From NCBI GenBank assembly GCA_026826555.1, contig JAKSZT010053764.1, positions 38,437,697-38,501,696 of the forward strand: a stretch of 64,000 bases of DNA, given 5' to 3'. Within the stretch, counting starts at the first letter, position 1. The number at the start of each line of letters is the position of its first letter. Source of the DNA: Tolypeutes matacus (lineage: Eukaryota; Chordata; Mammalia; Cingulata; Chlamyphoridae). The notes under the pieces are model-generated. The model was not told where the DNA came from and made no database searches. It was given only the letters and a program-made list of their open reading frames with translations. Positions 1 to 14,910 of the stretch are shown here, one piece after another. The position numbers and the translations under genes were made by a program.

Positions 1-102
1 GAGAGTGGGAAAAGGGACAGTTTAAAATAGTATAAACCAAACTCTTTTTGGTGTAAGGGGGATGGGAACTGGAAGGGAAGAAGGCAGAAGAGATCTGTCA
101 TT

Positions 103-293
103 TAGAGAGTGCCTGCCCTGTGCCAGACCTTATGAGATGGTTTCATATTACCTCATGGGATTGCCACAGCAACAGTGTGAGACATGTACCCTGCCCCCCT
201 TTATAATTGAGGAAACTGAGGCAAATGGTCATTTACATGTCAAGGTCATGGAACAAATAATGATGATGCCAGAATTCCAACTCAGGGATGTCT
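103..293 (-). repeat. MIR SINE fragment, antisense
   Basis: The plus strand carries the order typical of a reversed MIR: a gtgccagac-like box, a middle segment, then gaggaaactgaggcaaatggtca and ccagaattccaactcagg. MIRs are ancient tRNA-derived SINEs shared by mammals and no longer mobile. Divergence is high, so the ends are approximate. The open frame that crosses this stretch is chance. Confidence 0.75.
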
Positions 294-733
294 AGCTGAA
301 AACCTGTTCCTTCCTCCATAACACCTATTTTCAAACCTTTTCTTTTTTCATTTATTTTGTTTACTTATTGGTTCAAAACAATCATACCAGAAAGCTATGG
401 AGATGGTATAAAATGAAAGGAATTACATGAAGATGCTGCAAAAATTGTTCCCATTTTCCCCTGCCAATTCATTTACTATTAGACTTGTTCTTTTTTTGTT
501 AGAGTTCAAATGCTTCTGAGTGTATTTTTGTTGGTTATTTCTAGAAGGAAAAATTGTTGGAGATTAATGGAAAGGGATGGGGGCAGCTGTCAGCAATTGG
601 TCTCCTTGCCACCACCCCAACTCCCTTATGTTCTTGGTGATTATGTTCTTGGCTCTACCTTGATTGTCCAATTTATGTCCCTAGCTTTTCTAAATACATG
701 TTTTAAAATCTACTCACTTGTTTCCTTAAAAAG
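294..733. other. Unassigned AT-rich DNA
   Basis: About 440 bases without a recognisable repeat, RNA gene or believable coding exon. It contains short T tracts and leads straight into the old L1 tail downstream. Part of it could be the degraded upstream part of that L1, but nothing shows this directly. Confidence 0.5.
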
Positions 734-1326
734 TTGAATGTAGAGTTACCCTATGACCCAGCAATCCCACTTCTAGATATATATCCCAAAGAACTGAAAG
801 CAGAGATTGGAGCAGATATTTATATACCAATATTCATAGCAGCATTAGTCACAATAGTCAAAAGGTGGAAGCAACCAGTGTCCACCAGTAGTGAATGGAT
901 AAACATTGGAATCTTATTCAGCCCTCAATGGAATCTTACTCAGCTGTCAAAAGGAATGAAGTTCTGATACATGCTACAACACAAATGAAACTTGAAGACA
1001 TCCTGTTGCGTGAATTAAGCCAGACACAGAGAGACAAATATTGTATGCTCTTGCTTATGTGAACTACCTAAAATAAGCAAATTCATAGAGACAAAGAGTA
1101 GATTCCAGGTTACTGGGGGCAGTGGGGAAGGGGAAGTGGGACTTATTACTTAATGGGTATAGAGTTTCTGTTTGAGGTTATGAAAATGTTTGGATAACAG
1201 AAGTTGGTGATGGTAATACAATACTGTGAATGTAGTTAATACCACTGAATTGTACACTTGAAAATAGTTAAAATGGGAAATTATGAGTTGTATATATGTT
1301 ACTATAATAAAAAGCTTTTTTAAAAA
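734..1326 (+). mobile_element. Old L1 3' end, 5'-truncated
   Basis: The translated start resembles the C-terminal part of L1 ORF2p: a YDPAIPLLDIYPKE-type motif, then IFIAALVTIVKRWKQPVST and SSEWINIG. The frame then decays. Downstream come the L1 signatures for the end of ORF2 and the 3' UTR (tgaattgtacacttgaaaatag, then ataataaaaagc and an A-rich end). It is a dead, strongly diverged copy with no visible target-site duplication. Confidence 0.85.
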
Positions 1327-3544
1327 GGCAGGCAGAGGCATGGGAAAGCTTTAAACAAAAAGCACCATGCACTTCACTGTATTCTTTACTAAAAAGTCAT
1401 TATAAATACGGGAGCTAGTAGTAGTCTGGCCCAGTGAATCATTCACACCAAAGCTGTCTTCATTTGCTTCCAGCCTTCTACACCTGTCTCTGAGTTGTAT
1501 AAACCCACACTCACTGTAGACCAGGCTCAGAGAAGCTTGGCCTGGCAGCATCTAACTGTGACAGTATACTCTGTGGGTACGCCTGTTGTTTTTTTTTTCC
1601 TCTTTGGTGTTAGAATAAACCATTACTTTGAAAAATTCTAACTACATCTTTGAGAAATCACAAGCTTTTGTTGCTTCTAAGTCAGGAGAATGTTGAATTT
1701 CAGTGCAAGGGATTCAGTGCTTTCTTCTTGAACTGAAAGCACAGCAGTCAAGAATTTAGAAATCAGTGGCAAAAAGTTGCAAATGCAAAACGGCAGTATT
1801 CTAAGAACAAAATAGTGGCATACATGCCTGCCTTGATGATGTGTTAGAATGCTAAAATTCAGTGCCATCTAAGTTCATGGCTTAGAGGAGGTGAACCTGG
1901 GGGCCATTGGGGGAGCAGAAATGTGCAGGGCAGGCAACAAAAATGGGGAGAGCTGCAGGTTCCCCTCCTTGTTGATATTTTAGTGATGGCCACTTAAAGC
2001 TGATTTTAAAAAGTGGTTCTTCTCCAGATCTCTTTCCTGTAGCTGGTTTGCAATACAAAATAAGGCAGGTTACGAGATTTCTATTTGTGGGCATGTTCAT
2101 TCAGGCTAATTGAGGCAAGTGGCAATAGAATCATATTTGCAGCATTGCCTGTTAAAACTTTTCATTCACTCTGCATCTGTCCATGATTCTCTTCATATGT
2201 ATTGGCAAAGTGTAATATTTAAAAAGTTAAAAACACAATTCATGTACACTTCCAAAATTTCTATTTATTTTCAGAAACACATTTATTGCATAAAATATCT
2301 GTACCCATTTAAAAGTAAGGTAAGTTATGTGTTCAGTATATTCCATGTATATGTACTGTGATTTCCTGGCTATTACTCTACTGGGTGAGACAGGATCTTT
2401 ATCCCCTGGCAATGCATCTGACCTTGTTGCTTATGTCTCGTGGGTTGTGTTCTTTGGGACCCTCTGCTGGACATGGTCACTTCTGGCATTCTTGCTACTT
2501 CTGCCTGGTCCTGCTAAATGTGCTACATCTGTACATCACAGGTTCCCACCTGATTCTTCAACAGCTTCTGCCAGGTGCTACCTCTTTTCTAGGTACAAGC
2601 ACCGCAAGCTGCCCAAGCAAGGAGGTGGCAAAGAAGGTCCAACATCTTTAAGTGAAGTTTGTTAGAGATGTGTCAAAGCTGTGCATCTCATGACTCAATA
2701 TCTTAGAATGCTTGAGGAAATGGCATTTGCAGGTTTCACTTTTTGTAAGCTTAATCCCCCTCCCCACATGCACATACTCAAATACCCACATACAATTCAG
2801 ACACAGATGATAGCTTTGTAACACAATGCTAGGCTGTACTGGCAGCTCAAAGCTGTCTTGCTGCTTCTTTAAGAGTCTTTTCCCTTGACATTTTTTAGTC
2901 CCTCCTGGAATAGACTTTTATGGAAGGCTGCCCCCCACTGGTTTAATCAGAAAGGCTCAGACAGTTCTCTCCCAGCATGAAAGATGCTGACTCTATAATC
3001 CCTGTCACCCGTCTACCTCAGCCCCATGAATATTTAAGTTGCTTTCTCTTAGTTTTGATTAAACTGTATTCAGACCATCTAGGAGAATCAATGACTGTGG
3101 AGTCCAGTGGACAGCCTGTTTGTATTGTAATAACCAAACATTTAAAATGTTTTATGTATTCTTGGTTACATATATTTGTTGTGTTTTCTCAAATCCATAA
3201 ATATATATGCATATTTGCACCTATATATGCATATTTGTCATGCTTTGATGGGTGATATTGGCCTGAATAAGAGGGAATAGCAGATTATGTTTAGGCAGAG
3301 GTTTGGTTCTGGGCCATCACTGACATGGTGGCAGGGAAAAAAATCCATAAATAAGTACAAATAGGTTGTAAGTTTTTGTCCATGATGATGAATCTACAGA
3401 TTTTACAATTTAAAAGTAGAAAATATCTTGTATCAAAAAAATAAACATTAGCTAAAACTTCCGACAAGTTTTTCAAAACAACTTTTGAAAAGAAAGCTAA
3501 CAGTCCCATCTTAAGGCCAATATGGCTAATAGTATTTATAGCAT
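1327..3544. other. Unassigned, repeat-poor DNA
   Basis: I see no certain repeat family or gene. A T10 tract lies near 1590. Between about 3195 and 3240 the phrase tatatgcatatttg occurs twice in tandem-like spacing. The 112-codon open frame at 2327-2665 has no start context, domain or splice logic, and two overlapping frames of similar length cover the same bases, so I do not call it a gene. Some of the stretch may be a degraded LTR. Confidence 0.45.
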
Positions 3545-3650
3545 TTTTAGCGAACCTAAAATGTGTGAAATACTGCTGTAAGCACATTACAAATATAAAT
3601 TCATCAAATCCTCGAAATAACTCTATGGGGTAGGTACTCTTAGTGATCCC
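3545..3650 (-). repeat. MIR-like fragment, antisense
   Basis: The plus strand shows agcacattacaaatataaattcatcaaatcctcgaaataactctatggggtaggtactct, which follows the reversed MIR core (lowest-common spacing of tcatttaatcctcacaacaaccctatgaggtagg). It stops shortly before the large L1 insertion point, so that insertion may have removed its continuation. Confidence 0.55.
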
Positions 3651-3674
3651 TAGCCACATCTAGACAGCGCTTTC

Positions 3675-3688
3675 CTGATTTTTATCTT
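3675..3688. repeat. Target-site duplication of the L1, left copy
   Basis: ctgatttttatctt stands here directly before the T-rich end (the L1 poly(A) on the minus strand) and again at 9874-9887 directly after the L1 5' end. The match is perfect over 14 bases, so both boundaries of the insertion are defined. Confidence 0.9.
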
Positions 3689-3860
3689 TTTTTTTCTTTT
3701 TAAACTTTATTTTGTACATTTAATAATTGAAAATATAAACAATTAAAAACTAAAAAGTAAACACAGATGAATAAATATATACATTTCTCAATTAAATGTA
3801 ATGGATACATATAAATTTTTTTTTTTTGAATCAAACAATATATTACACAATATATTTGGT
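3689..3860 (-). other. L1 3' UTR and poly(A) end
   Basis: AT-rich segment between the ORF2 stop and the terminal A tract (T tract on the plus strand at about 3684-3702). It holds a run of T at 3818-3827 on the plus strand. Almost the same sequence, in the other orientation, forms the inserted L1 tail inside the hAT element at 43468-43612, which confirms it as the L1 3' UTR. Confidence 0.85.
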
Positions 3861-7702
<3,842 letters not shown>

Positions 7703-7783
7703 TGTATTCTTTGGTTTTCATATGTCATCTTATTTTTGTCTCTCTTTTTACTCTTTTGGTTATCCTTTCTGCTTTTCTTTCTT

Positions 7784-8757
7784 CTATAGTCTCCTCCAAG
7801 CCTCTCTCTCCTGTCTTTTTCTTTCAGTTTCTAAGGCTTCCTTTAATATTTCCTGCAAAGGTGGATTCTTTTTTGCAAACTCTCTTAGTTTCTGTTTGTT
7901 TGTGAATACTTTATATTCACCTTCATATTTGAAGGACAGGTTTGCTTGATAAAGAATTCTCGGCTGGCAGTTTTTCTCTTTCAGTTTCCTAATTGTATCA
8001 TACCACTGTCTTCTCATCTCCATGGTTTCTGAAGAGAAATCTGAACTAAGACTTACTGGACATCCTTGTACGTGATCGTTTGCTTCTCTCTTGCTGCTCT
8101 GAGAATTTTCTCTTTATCTTTTACATTTGACATTCTGAATAATATGTGTCTTGGCGTAGGTCTATTTGGATTTTTTTCTCATTGGGGTATGGTGTGCTTC
8201 TTGGACATGTAAGTTCATTTCTTTCGTGAGAGTTGGGAAATTTTCATCTATTATTTCCTCAAATACTCTTTCTGCCCCTTTTCCTTTCTCTTCCCCTTCT
8301 GGAACTCCCATGACACGTATGTTCTTGTGTTTTGTGTTGGCATTCAACTCTCTGAGCCCCTGCTCAATTTTTTCCATTCTTTTCTCTCTTCAATTTTAGT
8401 TTCTCTGTCTTCGGTATCACTTATTTTTTCTTCTATCATTTCGAGTCTGCTCTTGTATGCCTCAAATGTATTTTTGACTTCACCTATTCTGTCTTTCATT
8501 CCTATGAACTCCGTTACTTTTCTGTTCATGACTTCAAATTCTTCTTTGCATTCGCTCAGTGAATTCTTGATGTCATTTATCTCTTTAACTATATTGTCTT
8601 TCATCTCATTAATTTGATTTTGGCAATTTGTGCTCATCTCACTGATTAGTTCTCTCAAATTCTGCATCTCTTCTGGGATTTTGCTGTATTCCTTTTCTTG
8701 GGCCATGTCTTCTATTTTTTTAGCATGGCTCGTAATTTTTTGCTGGTGCTTAGGCAT
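7784..8757 (-). pseudogene. L1 ORF1 (RNA-binding chaperone), broken
   Basis: ORF1p binds L1 RNA as a trimer. From the start at 8757 the first 137 codons are rich in E, K, L and I in heptad-like spacing, as in the coiled-coil part. A shifted second piece (8377-8162) carries NIRVMGVPEGEE, the RRM-domain start, then VFEEIIDENFP. After another break comes RHIIIRMSN and KILRAAREK, then CQPRILYQANLSFKYEG and a K/R-rich end at 7784. Overall size (about 325 codons over the pieces) fits the family. Two frameshifts and a stop make it a pseudogene. Confidence 0.9.
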
Positions 8758-9873
8758 CTGGTTAGTTTGTATTTTACTTAGATGCTCTATCTTTTTCTCT
8801 TTTATGGGGTTTTAGTGGCAGGAGGCTGTGAGTTACCACAGCTCTTTGATTTTTGGCTCAACCTTGATTGTTAGGATTGTTCTGCTGGTTGCTCAAAACT
8901 GGGCACTGGACCCAGTAATTGTTTGTAGTGTTGTTTTCTAGGGCCTTGGGCAGGGAGGCTATAGAGGCCAGGAAAAGCCTCTCTTACTTATTAATTTTCT
9001 TATGTGCACTTCCCTGGTCTGCCAGGAGATGGCTCTTGTTGGCAGCTCTCAATTCAATGATTGGTCGGAGTGTATTTGTTGTGACACAGACCAGATCAAT
9101 GTGATAGAGCTTCCTGTCTGGGGGCTAAGAGCCCTGTGATTCAAACTTTCTGAAACATTCTCCAGACTTCTCTCGTAGCGACCCCCTTTTCCCAGCTAGG
9201 AAATATTTCCACTCCCTTCTGAATCCTCAACAATCAGTCCCTGTTAGTAGAGGAGGAGATTGGGAGGTTTGTATATCTTTAGCCCCTTGCAGGCTCTAAG
9301 GCAAACAATGGCACAGCCCCACCCGGTCTGGAAGGGCTCTTGGGACAGGGCAGACCAAACCTGGGAGTCAAAAGCAGGGTCAGCCCCAGGCTCTCGTGGA
9401 GTTCTCAACAATTAGTCCAGGCTAGAAGAGAGGGAGGTTGCGAGGGTCAGATTTCTCCAGTCCTTCCTAGGCTCCCAGGGCAAACCGCCGTGTGGAAGGG
9501 TCCGTGGGGCTCCGCAGCCCAAATTTCAGGTCAGAACCTGAGTCAGCCTAAGGCTGTGTCCCTCTCTCTCCCCTTTCCGGGAGTGGTAGATCCCTGGAGA
9601 CCCCTTTGTCTGTGTTCGCAGGCCCAGAGGTCTGAGAATTCTGAAGAGTGTGGTGGAGGGTGCCGGCAGCAGCAGAAGCTGCTACTTTCCAACTCATGGT
9701 TCCATTGTCACGATTTCCCCCTTCTGTCCCTCTCTCCTCTGGGTCGTGTGCAGCCTTCACCTACTGTCCTAAACCCTAGAAGATCTATTTCGGGGTTGTT
9801 TCAGCTTGTCCTCTACCTTTTTTTCTGGCGAAGAGATTCCCGTGTTTTACTAGTCCGTCATCTTCTCGGAAGT
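8758..9873 (-). promoter_or_regulatory. L1 5' UTR with internal promoter region
   Basis: About 1.1 kb of GC-richer sequence upstream of ORF1 on the minus strand. In L1s this region contains the internal RNA polymerase II promoter. The motif aagatgacggactag at 9850-9864 (minus strand) sits 9 bases inside the 5' end, the place of the YY1 site that fixes transcription start in primate L1s. Assignment as promoter is by position and family knowledge; activity is unknown. Confidence 0.7.
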
Positions 9874-9887
9874 CTGATTTTTATCTT
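9874..9887. repeat. Target-site duplication of the L1, right copy
   Basis: Second copy of ctgatttttatctt, matching 3675-3688 exactly; it directly follows the L1 5' end. Confidence 0.9.
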
Positions 9888-10844
9888 AATAAGCATTCCT
9901 CTTTAGAGAAATGGGCCTAAGATACTCAGGCACATTTATTTTCCATTCAAATATGTGCCCAACTCAGCTGGGGAGAGCAAAGGGCCCACCTATGCCTTTG
10001 AGATCTTCTGTTCAAATCCATCGATGATCAGCAAATTACTGTAATACTCCTTTAATCACACTTGTCAAACTAATGACATATTTATTTAAGAGTTCTCATG
10101 AGTCTTAACAGATTTAAAGCATTTTAAAAATAATTTCATATTTATCCTAGAGAAGAGCAAATACAAGAATAATCATTTTGACTGATTAACTGACCTAATG
10201 AAGACAGTTGACATCAATTAAATGAGCAATTGGAAAGTAGAGCAGAATCAACATAGTGAGGCTCAATTTGTTGGGCTCTGTAAACTGGCTCATGTACATG
10301 TGCCAGTTAAAGGACATTGCCCATTCCATATAGCCATCCATTATTCATAAGTATCACTCATTGTTTATGGTTAATGGCATATATCTGCCCTGGATTTTCT
10401 GGTTTAATAAATATTCTGTCTCCTTAAATATGCTCCTGATTGTCAGACTACTTATCCCGATTTTTTGGTATAGATACTGTGGTCCTGATTTAATAGAACA
10501 AGTGTCCATGGTCACTGCTGGTGTTAGCATGGCCAAGGCAGGTGAGAATCTGCGCCCCACCCCGTGCTCCTAGCAGTAGGTAGGTTGTACCAAGTTTTCC
10601 TTAAAATGAAACATGAATCAAAATCTCTTTTGAAGCCTAAGCCACAATATTTAGTGTCAGTGCTTCCAGAATAGACCCTAAGGGGTGCCAGAATATGCTC
10701 CCTGGTGAGGCTACATGGGTGATTGTGATAAAAGATAAGCTGTTAAAAGTGACTGTTCTCAGGGAACTGAAGGCATCAAGGGTGAGGCCGCTTTTGTTTT
10801 AAGAGAAAATTTGACTCCTTTTGCAGATCTGCTTCTTTTATTTT
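9888..10844. other. Unassigned DNA
   Basis: About 950 bases in which I recognise neither a repeat nor a gene. Composition is AT-rich and ordinary. Overlapping short open frames occur on both strands at 10354-10573, as expected by chance. Confidence 0.5.
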
Positions 10845-11215
10845 CCTTCTTAAAAATTATTATTATTTTTAAAGACGTTTTAGATTACATAAATGCTACA
10901 TCAAATATATGGGGGGATTCCCATATAACCCACCGCTTTCCCCTCCCATACTTTTCCCCATTAACAACGTCTTTCATTAGTGGTATATTTGTTACGTTTG
11001 AAGAACACATATTGAAGCATTGCTTTTAACCACGGCCTATAGTTTACATTATGGTTTACACTTTGCACCACACAACTTTACAGATTTCGACAAAATGTAG
11101 AATGGCCTGTATCTGTCATTGCAATGTCATGCAGAACAATTCCAATGTCCCCAAAATGTCCTATGTTACACCTATATTTTTGGAGCGAAAATATCTTCAT
11201 CTGGTAGTTCCACAA
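10845..11215 (-). mobile_element. L1 3' UTR fragment, antisense
   Basis: An A/T-rich start is followed by gattacataaatgctacatc, cccatataacccaccgct and, later, the tagtttacattatggtttacac block. The same set appears at 22980-23190, 26045-27120, 40125-40400 and 42497-42790, always in this orientation, and it is the 3' UTR of an L1 group different from the 3.7-9.9 kb copy. No coding part is left. Confidence 0.7.
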
Positions 11216-11667
11216 GTATAACTTCTGCAAGATAAAAAAATTAAAGTGCCATGAAGAATAAAAGTGAACCCAGGACCAGATAAGACCTAGAAGCCCATGG
11301 ACATCTTAATTTTCATCTCTGTTGACCTGGTAAACCTATAGTAAAAATTATGCATTGCCTCTTAGCATCTTATCAAGGGTAGAAGGTAAATGGTGGGTAT
11401 AGAGGAGGCAGCTGGAGGTGGCTTTGGATTGTGACTCCAGCAAATCATTAACTGTATGAAATTGTGCAGGTTATTTAACAACCCAAGAGTAGATGAGAGG
11501 AGAAAGGGTAGAAACTGGGGGAGCCACCCTCCACAGCACTATCTCCCAGAGTAACTTTTCAATACTTTTAAGCTAATAGGTGGATATAGCAATTGTTAGA
11601 TCCTGATGCAAGGATGTTAGCAGAAGCAGGGAAGCTATGACAACCCCTAATAACAAATGCAGAACCC
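11216..11667. other. Unassigned DNA
   Basis: Nothing recognisable. Purine-rich stretches (gatgagaggagaaagg near 11490) but no repeat family, RNA or coding signal. Confidence 0.5.
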
Positions 11668-11885
11668 TTCCGAAGTGCCAGCCATGATCCCAAGTGTCTT
11701 ATATACACTCATCCCTGGCAAAGAGTTAATTGGGCAGGTATTATTTTCATCATTTCAATTTTAGGATCAGGAAATGGAAACACTGCGAGGTAAAATAACT
11801 TGCCTGAGGCAGTGCCACTAGTGGGTGACAAAGCTTGTATTTGAACACACAGGCAGTCTGGTTTGAGACAAGTACATTTCACAGA
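11668..11885 (-). repeat. MIR SINE, antisense
   Basis: Plus strand shows the reversed MIR series: gtgccagccatgatcccaag, tatacactcat, gggcaggtattattttcatc, aggatcaggaaatggaaac, aataacttgcctgaggcag and ggcagtctggtttgag. The solo LTR begins only about 36 bases downstream. Confidence 0.85.
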
Positions 11886-11921
11886 CAAGGTAGTCAAGGG
11901 TGATGTTTTCTTTGGGCTCAC

Positions 11922-12381
11922 TGTGGTGGTTAGGCTAATGTGTCAACTCGGCCAGGTAATTGTGCCCAGGTGTTAGGTCCAGGAAGCACTGGGCTAATTG
12001 TATTACAAGAGAATTGTATTACAAAGTGACTTTGATCACCAGTGAGTTTACTGCATGGATGACTGATTACATCTGCATCAATCAGGGAGATTGCATCAGC
12101 AATGGGTGACGCTTTTATCCAATCAGTTGAATGCCTTAAAAGGGGAAGTGATTTCAACATTCAGAGAGAATTTCCCAGCTCGTCTTTGGACAGCCAACTT
12201 TTCCCAGAAACTCATCAAGGACCTTTCATTGGACTTTCATCGGAGCCCCTGGTTTGCAGCCTGCCTGTGGAACCTGGACTTGTGCATCCCCACAGTGGCG
12301 TGAGAGACTCTTATAAAATCTCATATTATTGACAGATCTCTCCTGTTGATTTTGTTTCCTGAGAGAACCCTGACTACTACA
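11922..12381 (+). mobile_element. Solo LTR, MaLR/ERVL type
   Basis: A 460-bp unit that begins tgtggtggttaggc and ends aaccctgactactaca, so it has the TG...CA ends of an LTR. It is flanked by the 5-bp duplication ctcac (11917-11921 and 12382-12386). Five-base duplications and the ending are typical of ERVL/MaLR LTRs of mammals. A possible TATA-like aaaaggggaa lies near 12138. No internal retroviral sequence is present, so it arose by recombination of two LTRs or is a fragment of such a provirus. Confidence 0.85.
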
Positions 12382-12386
12382 CTCAC

Positions 12387-12799
12387 CTACCTGGGATTGG
12401 GGTCCCCTCCCTGCCCATCCCAGTCCAGGCTGGCTTCCCCAGCTGTCAGAGCCAAGCTACATCCCTCTGGCCTCTCAGAGAGAGAGAGTTTTCTTATAGG
12501 TGAACTGGGAATGCTGACATCAGCCTTAAAAATGGCTAGTGGGACTAAATCAGAGGATGTATATTGAATGTCTATGCAGAATTGCTGTTCAGTGAAAAAT
12601 AATTCCTCTTCTTCCATTAGAAAAGGAAAGAAAGTTCTTGAGTTACAATGAGGTACCGTGAGATGTTGAGAAAAAGTTCAATGGTTGAATAAATTCAGTA
12701 GCAAAATCTAGAAGCTCCCAAAGCTAGAATTTCTTGGCCTAATTAAACTATGGTATTCTTCTTTTTCATTCTCCTCAGTATAAATTATCTTTTGATTTT
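12387..12799. other. Unassigned DNA
   Basis: Pyrimidine-rich, then ordinary AT-rich sequence with a short gagagagagag run near 12478. No repeat family or coding exon recognised. Confidence 0.5.
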
Positions 12800-13905
12800 T
12801 TTGATCCCTAGAGTTAAAACATGTTTATTGCAAAAATTAAAAAAAAAAATCAGATAATCAGAAAAATATAAAGGAGAAAGTGAAGATCTCTGGTAGTCTT
12901 ACTACTGAGAAAAGTAGTACAGAAAATTTCTCTGTATACCCATTTAAACTATTTTTCATGCCTTTATGGATATATACATATATAGATTAAAGTTTTTGGG
13001 AAAATTCAGTCATAATATACGAATCTTGAGTTAGTTGCATTTTTCACTTAATTTAATATGGACATTCTCCCTTATTAATAGATATATTTCTGCATCTTCA
13101 TTTTTAATTATTAAAAAGTTTCTCATAGTATGTATGCTTCACTATTTATTTAAATGCCCACTATTGATAGACACTTAGGCTGTTTTTCTGATTTGTGAAC
13201 TGTTATGAACAAGCCTGGGATGATTAAATATACATCTGTGTGCTTTTGCTTATTTCCTTAGAATAAATCCCTGGAAATGAAATTCTTTGATCAAAGAGTA
13301 TGCCTGTATTTAAGAATTTTAATGGATTATGTTAATTTCCATATCCTCCCTCCCCCAAGACCCCTGAAAATTGTACCATTTTTCACTCTCATTAGCCCCA
13401 TAAGACAGTGCTCGTTTGCCTCCAAAGTTGTCAACAGTGGGCTCAATAACATTGGATATTTGCTTGAATTTTTACCAATGTGATAAAAATAAATAAAAAT
13501 AATAAAAAAGTTGTTTCATTGTTTTAATTTGCATTTTTTTTTGCTTATTAATGAAGTTGAACTATTCTTATATCTGTTTACTGGCCACTTGTACTTCTTT
13601 TTTGGGGGCGTGACTGTCCACATCCATTTTCTAGTTTCTATTTTTTGTTGTTGCTACAAGTGTTTTTTATATATTAAGAATCTGAAATGTTTGTCCTATA
13701 TGTTAAAACTATTTTTTCCCAATTTGTTATTTTTCTTTAATTTTATTTACAATTTTTCTAACCATACCGATATTAAGAGTTTTATGTATTTAAATATGTC
13801 AGTCATTCCTGTTAGGGTCAGCATTTGATCTCAAGCTTATGAAAGTCTTTCTCACATTAGGGTTTATAAAAGTGGTCACCTATATTTTCATTGTTTTCTA
13901 TTTCA
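12800..13905 (-). mobile_element. Ancient L1 (ORF2 part), antisense
   Basis: Reading from left: an A-rich stretch, a 3' UTR-like part, then the reversed ORF2 end with cactattgatagacacttaggctg, gaataaatccctggaaatg, gatcaaagagtatg, cattttcac and, after 13510, attgaagttg and the ccacttgtacttc block. This is the order of an old mammalian L1 read backwards. Divergence is high, no frame is intact, and the ends are uncertain. Confidence 0.75.
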
Positions 13906-14900
13906 CGTTAAACTGTTTAATCTTCCTGGAATTTCTTTTGGTATAAGAAATAAAGGACTGATCTGGCAAGTCCTATTTTTTCCCCATCAAAAATGTTTAA
14001 CATTTTTAGTGGGGATAAAAAGACAACATATATTTTCAGGTGAAAATAAATTAATGAACAGAATGAACTGGTCACAGAAGATAAGCCACATGTTTTCCAG
14101 GTAGCAGTGCTGAATTCCTGAACCGTTGGCCATTCTCTTGTCGGCTTTGTCTCCAATGCCATCTTTCTGTAAGATCTGGAAGAGTTTTATTTGACCAAAG
14201 CCTTGACCTTGGCCTTGTGAGCATTATGCTCCATCGTAACAACTAAGGTGAAAAGTCCTTGGCACTAGTGAAAAAAAATGAAGACAGTGGAAACCTTTCT
14301 TCTGAGTCCCATAGAAATGAAACAACCAAACTGTTGAATGGCTTGAAAGCAAATTGAAAAGCCTTCTGGGAAAGAAAGTCAGCCAGAATACGAACACACA
14401 ACTCATTAGCCATCTTGGCAGCAAGCTGGGTGGGCCTCAGCTCATGGCACAGCCTGTATCAAGTTCAGGATGTGGGGGAATGTCAGTTTGGAAGGAGATC
14501 ACACACACTCCTGCTCTAATGTAATGGAGTGGCAACCCTTACTGTCAAGAAACTCTCTCTGATATCCATCTGACTTATGTTCATTGAATTTTGTGGGGTT
14601 TCCTTTGAAAACAGGTGACTGCAGTTTTCTCTCCTCTGCAGTGGAAGCTGGGAGACACCAGGCATTGCCCTCTAAACTTCTCTGCTCTCACAAGTGCAGC
14701 CTCTTTTTATTTGGGCAAAGTGACCTCATGATCTGAACCAATTAGAAAAATTAACATGAGAGGGACAAACAGGATGTGGCATCAGATTTTGCAGAGGCCC
14801 TGACAAAAGCTTTTCTTCTTTTCAAATCACTGAATAATTAAAAACATAGAATGTGTCGTATTTATTCTTGTCTATGTTTAAAACAAGACTTTATTGATTA
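13906..14900. other. Unassigned DNA
   Basis: About 1 kb without a sure assignment. On the minus strand the stretch 14045-14440 has somewhat exon-like composition, with several short overlapping frames, and could be an old retrocopy, but I recognise no protein and see no poly(A) tail, so I do not call one. Confidence 0.45.
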
Positions 14901-14910
14901 ATTAAATTCT
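14901..14910. repeat. Target-site duplication, left copy (retroposon copy 1)
   Basis: attaaattct stands before the T-rich end here and recurs at 16474-16483 at the far end of the insertion. Ten bases, perfect. Confidence 0.7.

Noticed and set aside
2327..2665. 112-codon frame with hydrophobic leucine-rich part
   Set aside because: Overlaps another frame of similar length, lacks known motifs, start context and splice signals. Chance is the simpler explanation.
9340..9906. 188-codon plus-strand frame
   Set aside because: It lies antisense in the GC-rich L1 5' UTR and crosses the L1 end into flanking DNA; a composition effect.
14045..14440. Minus-strand retrocopy of a ribosomal protein
   Set aside because: Some words looked coding (for example VVTMEHNAHKAKVKALVK), but I could not match a protein, and there is no poly(A) tail or duplication.
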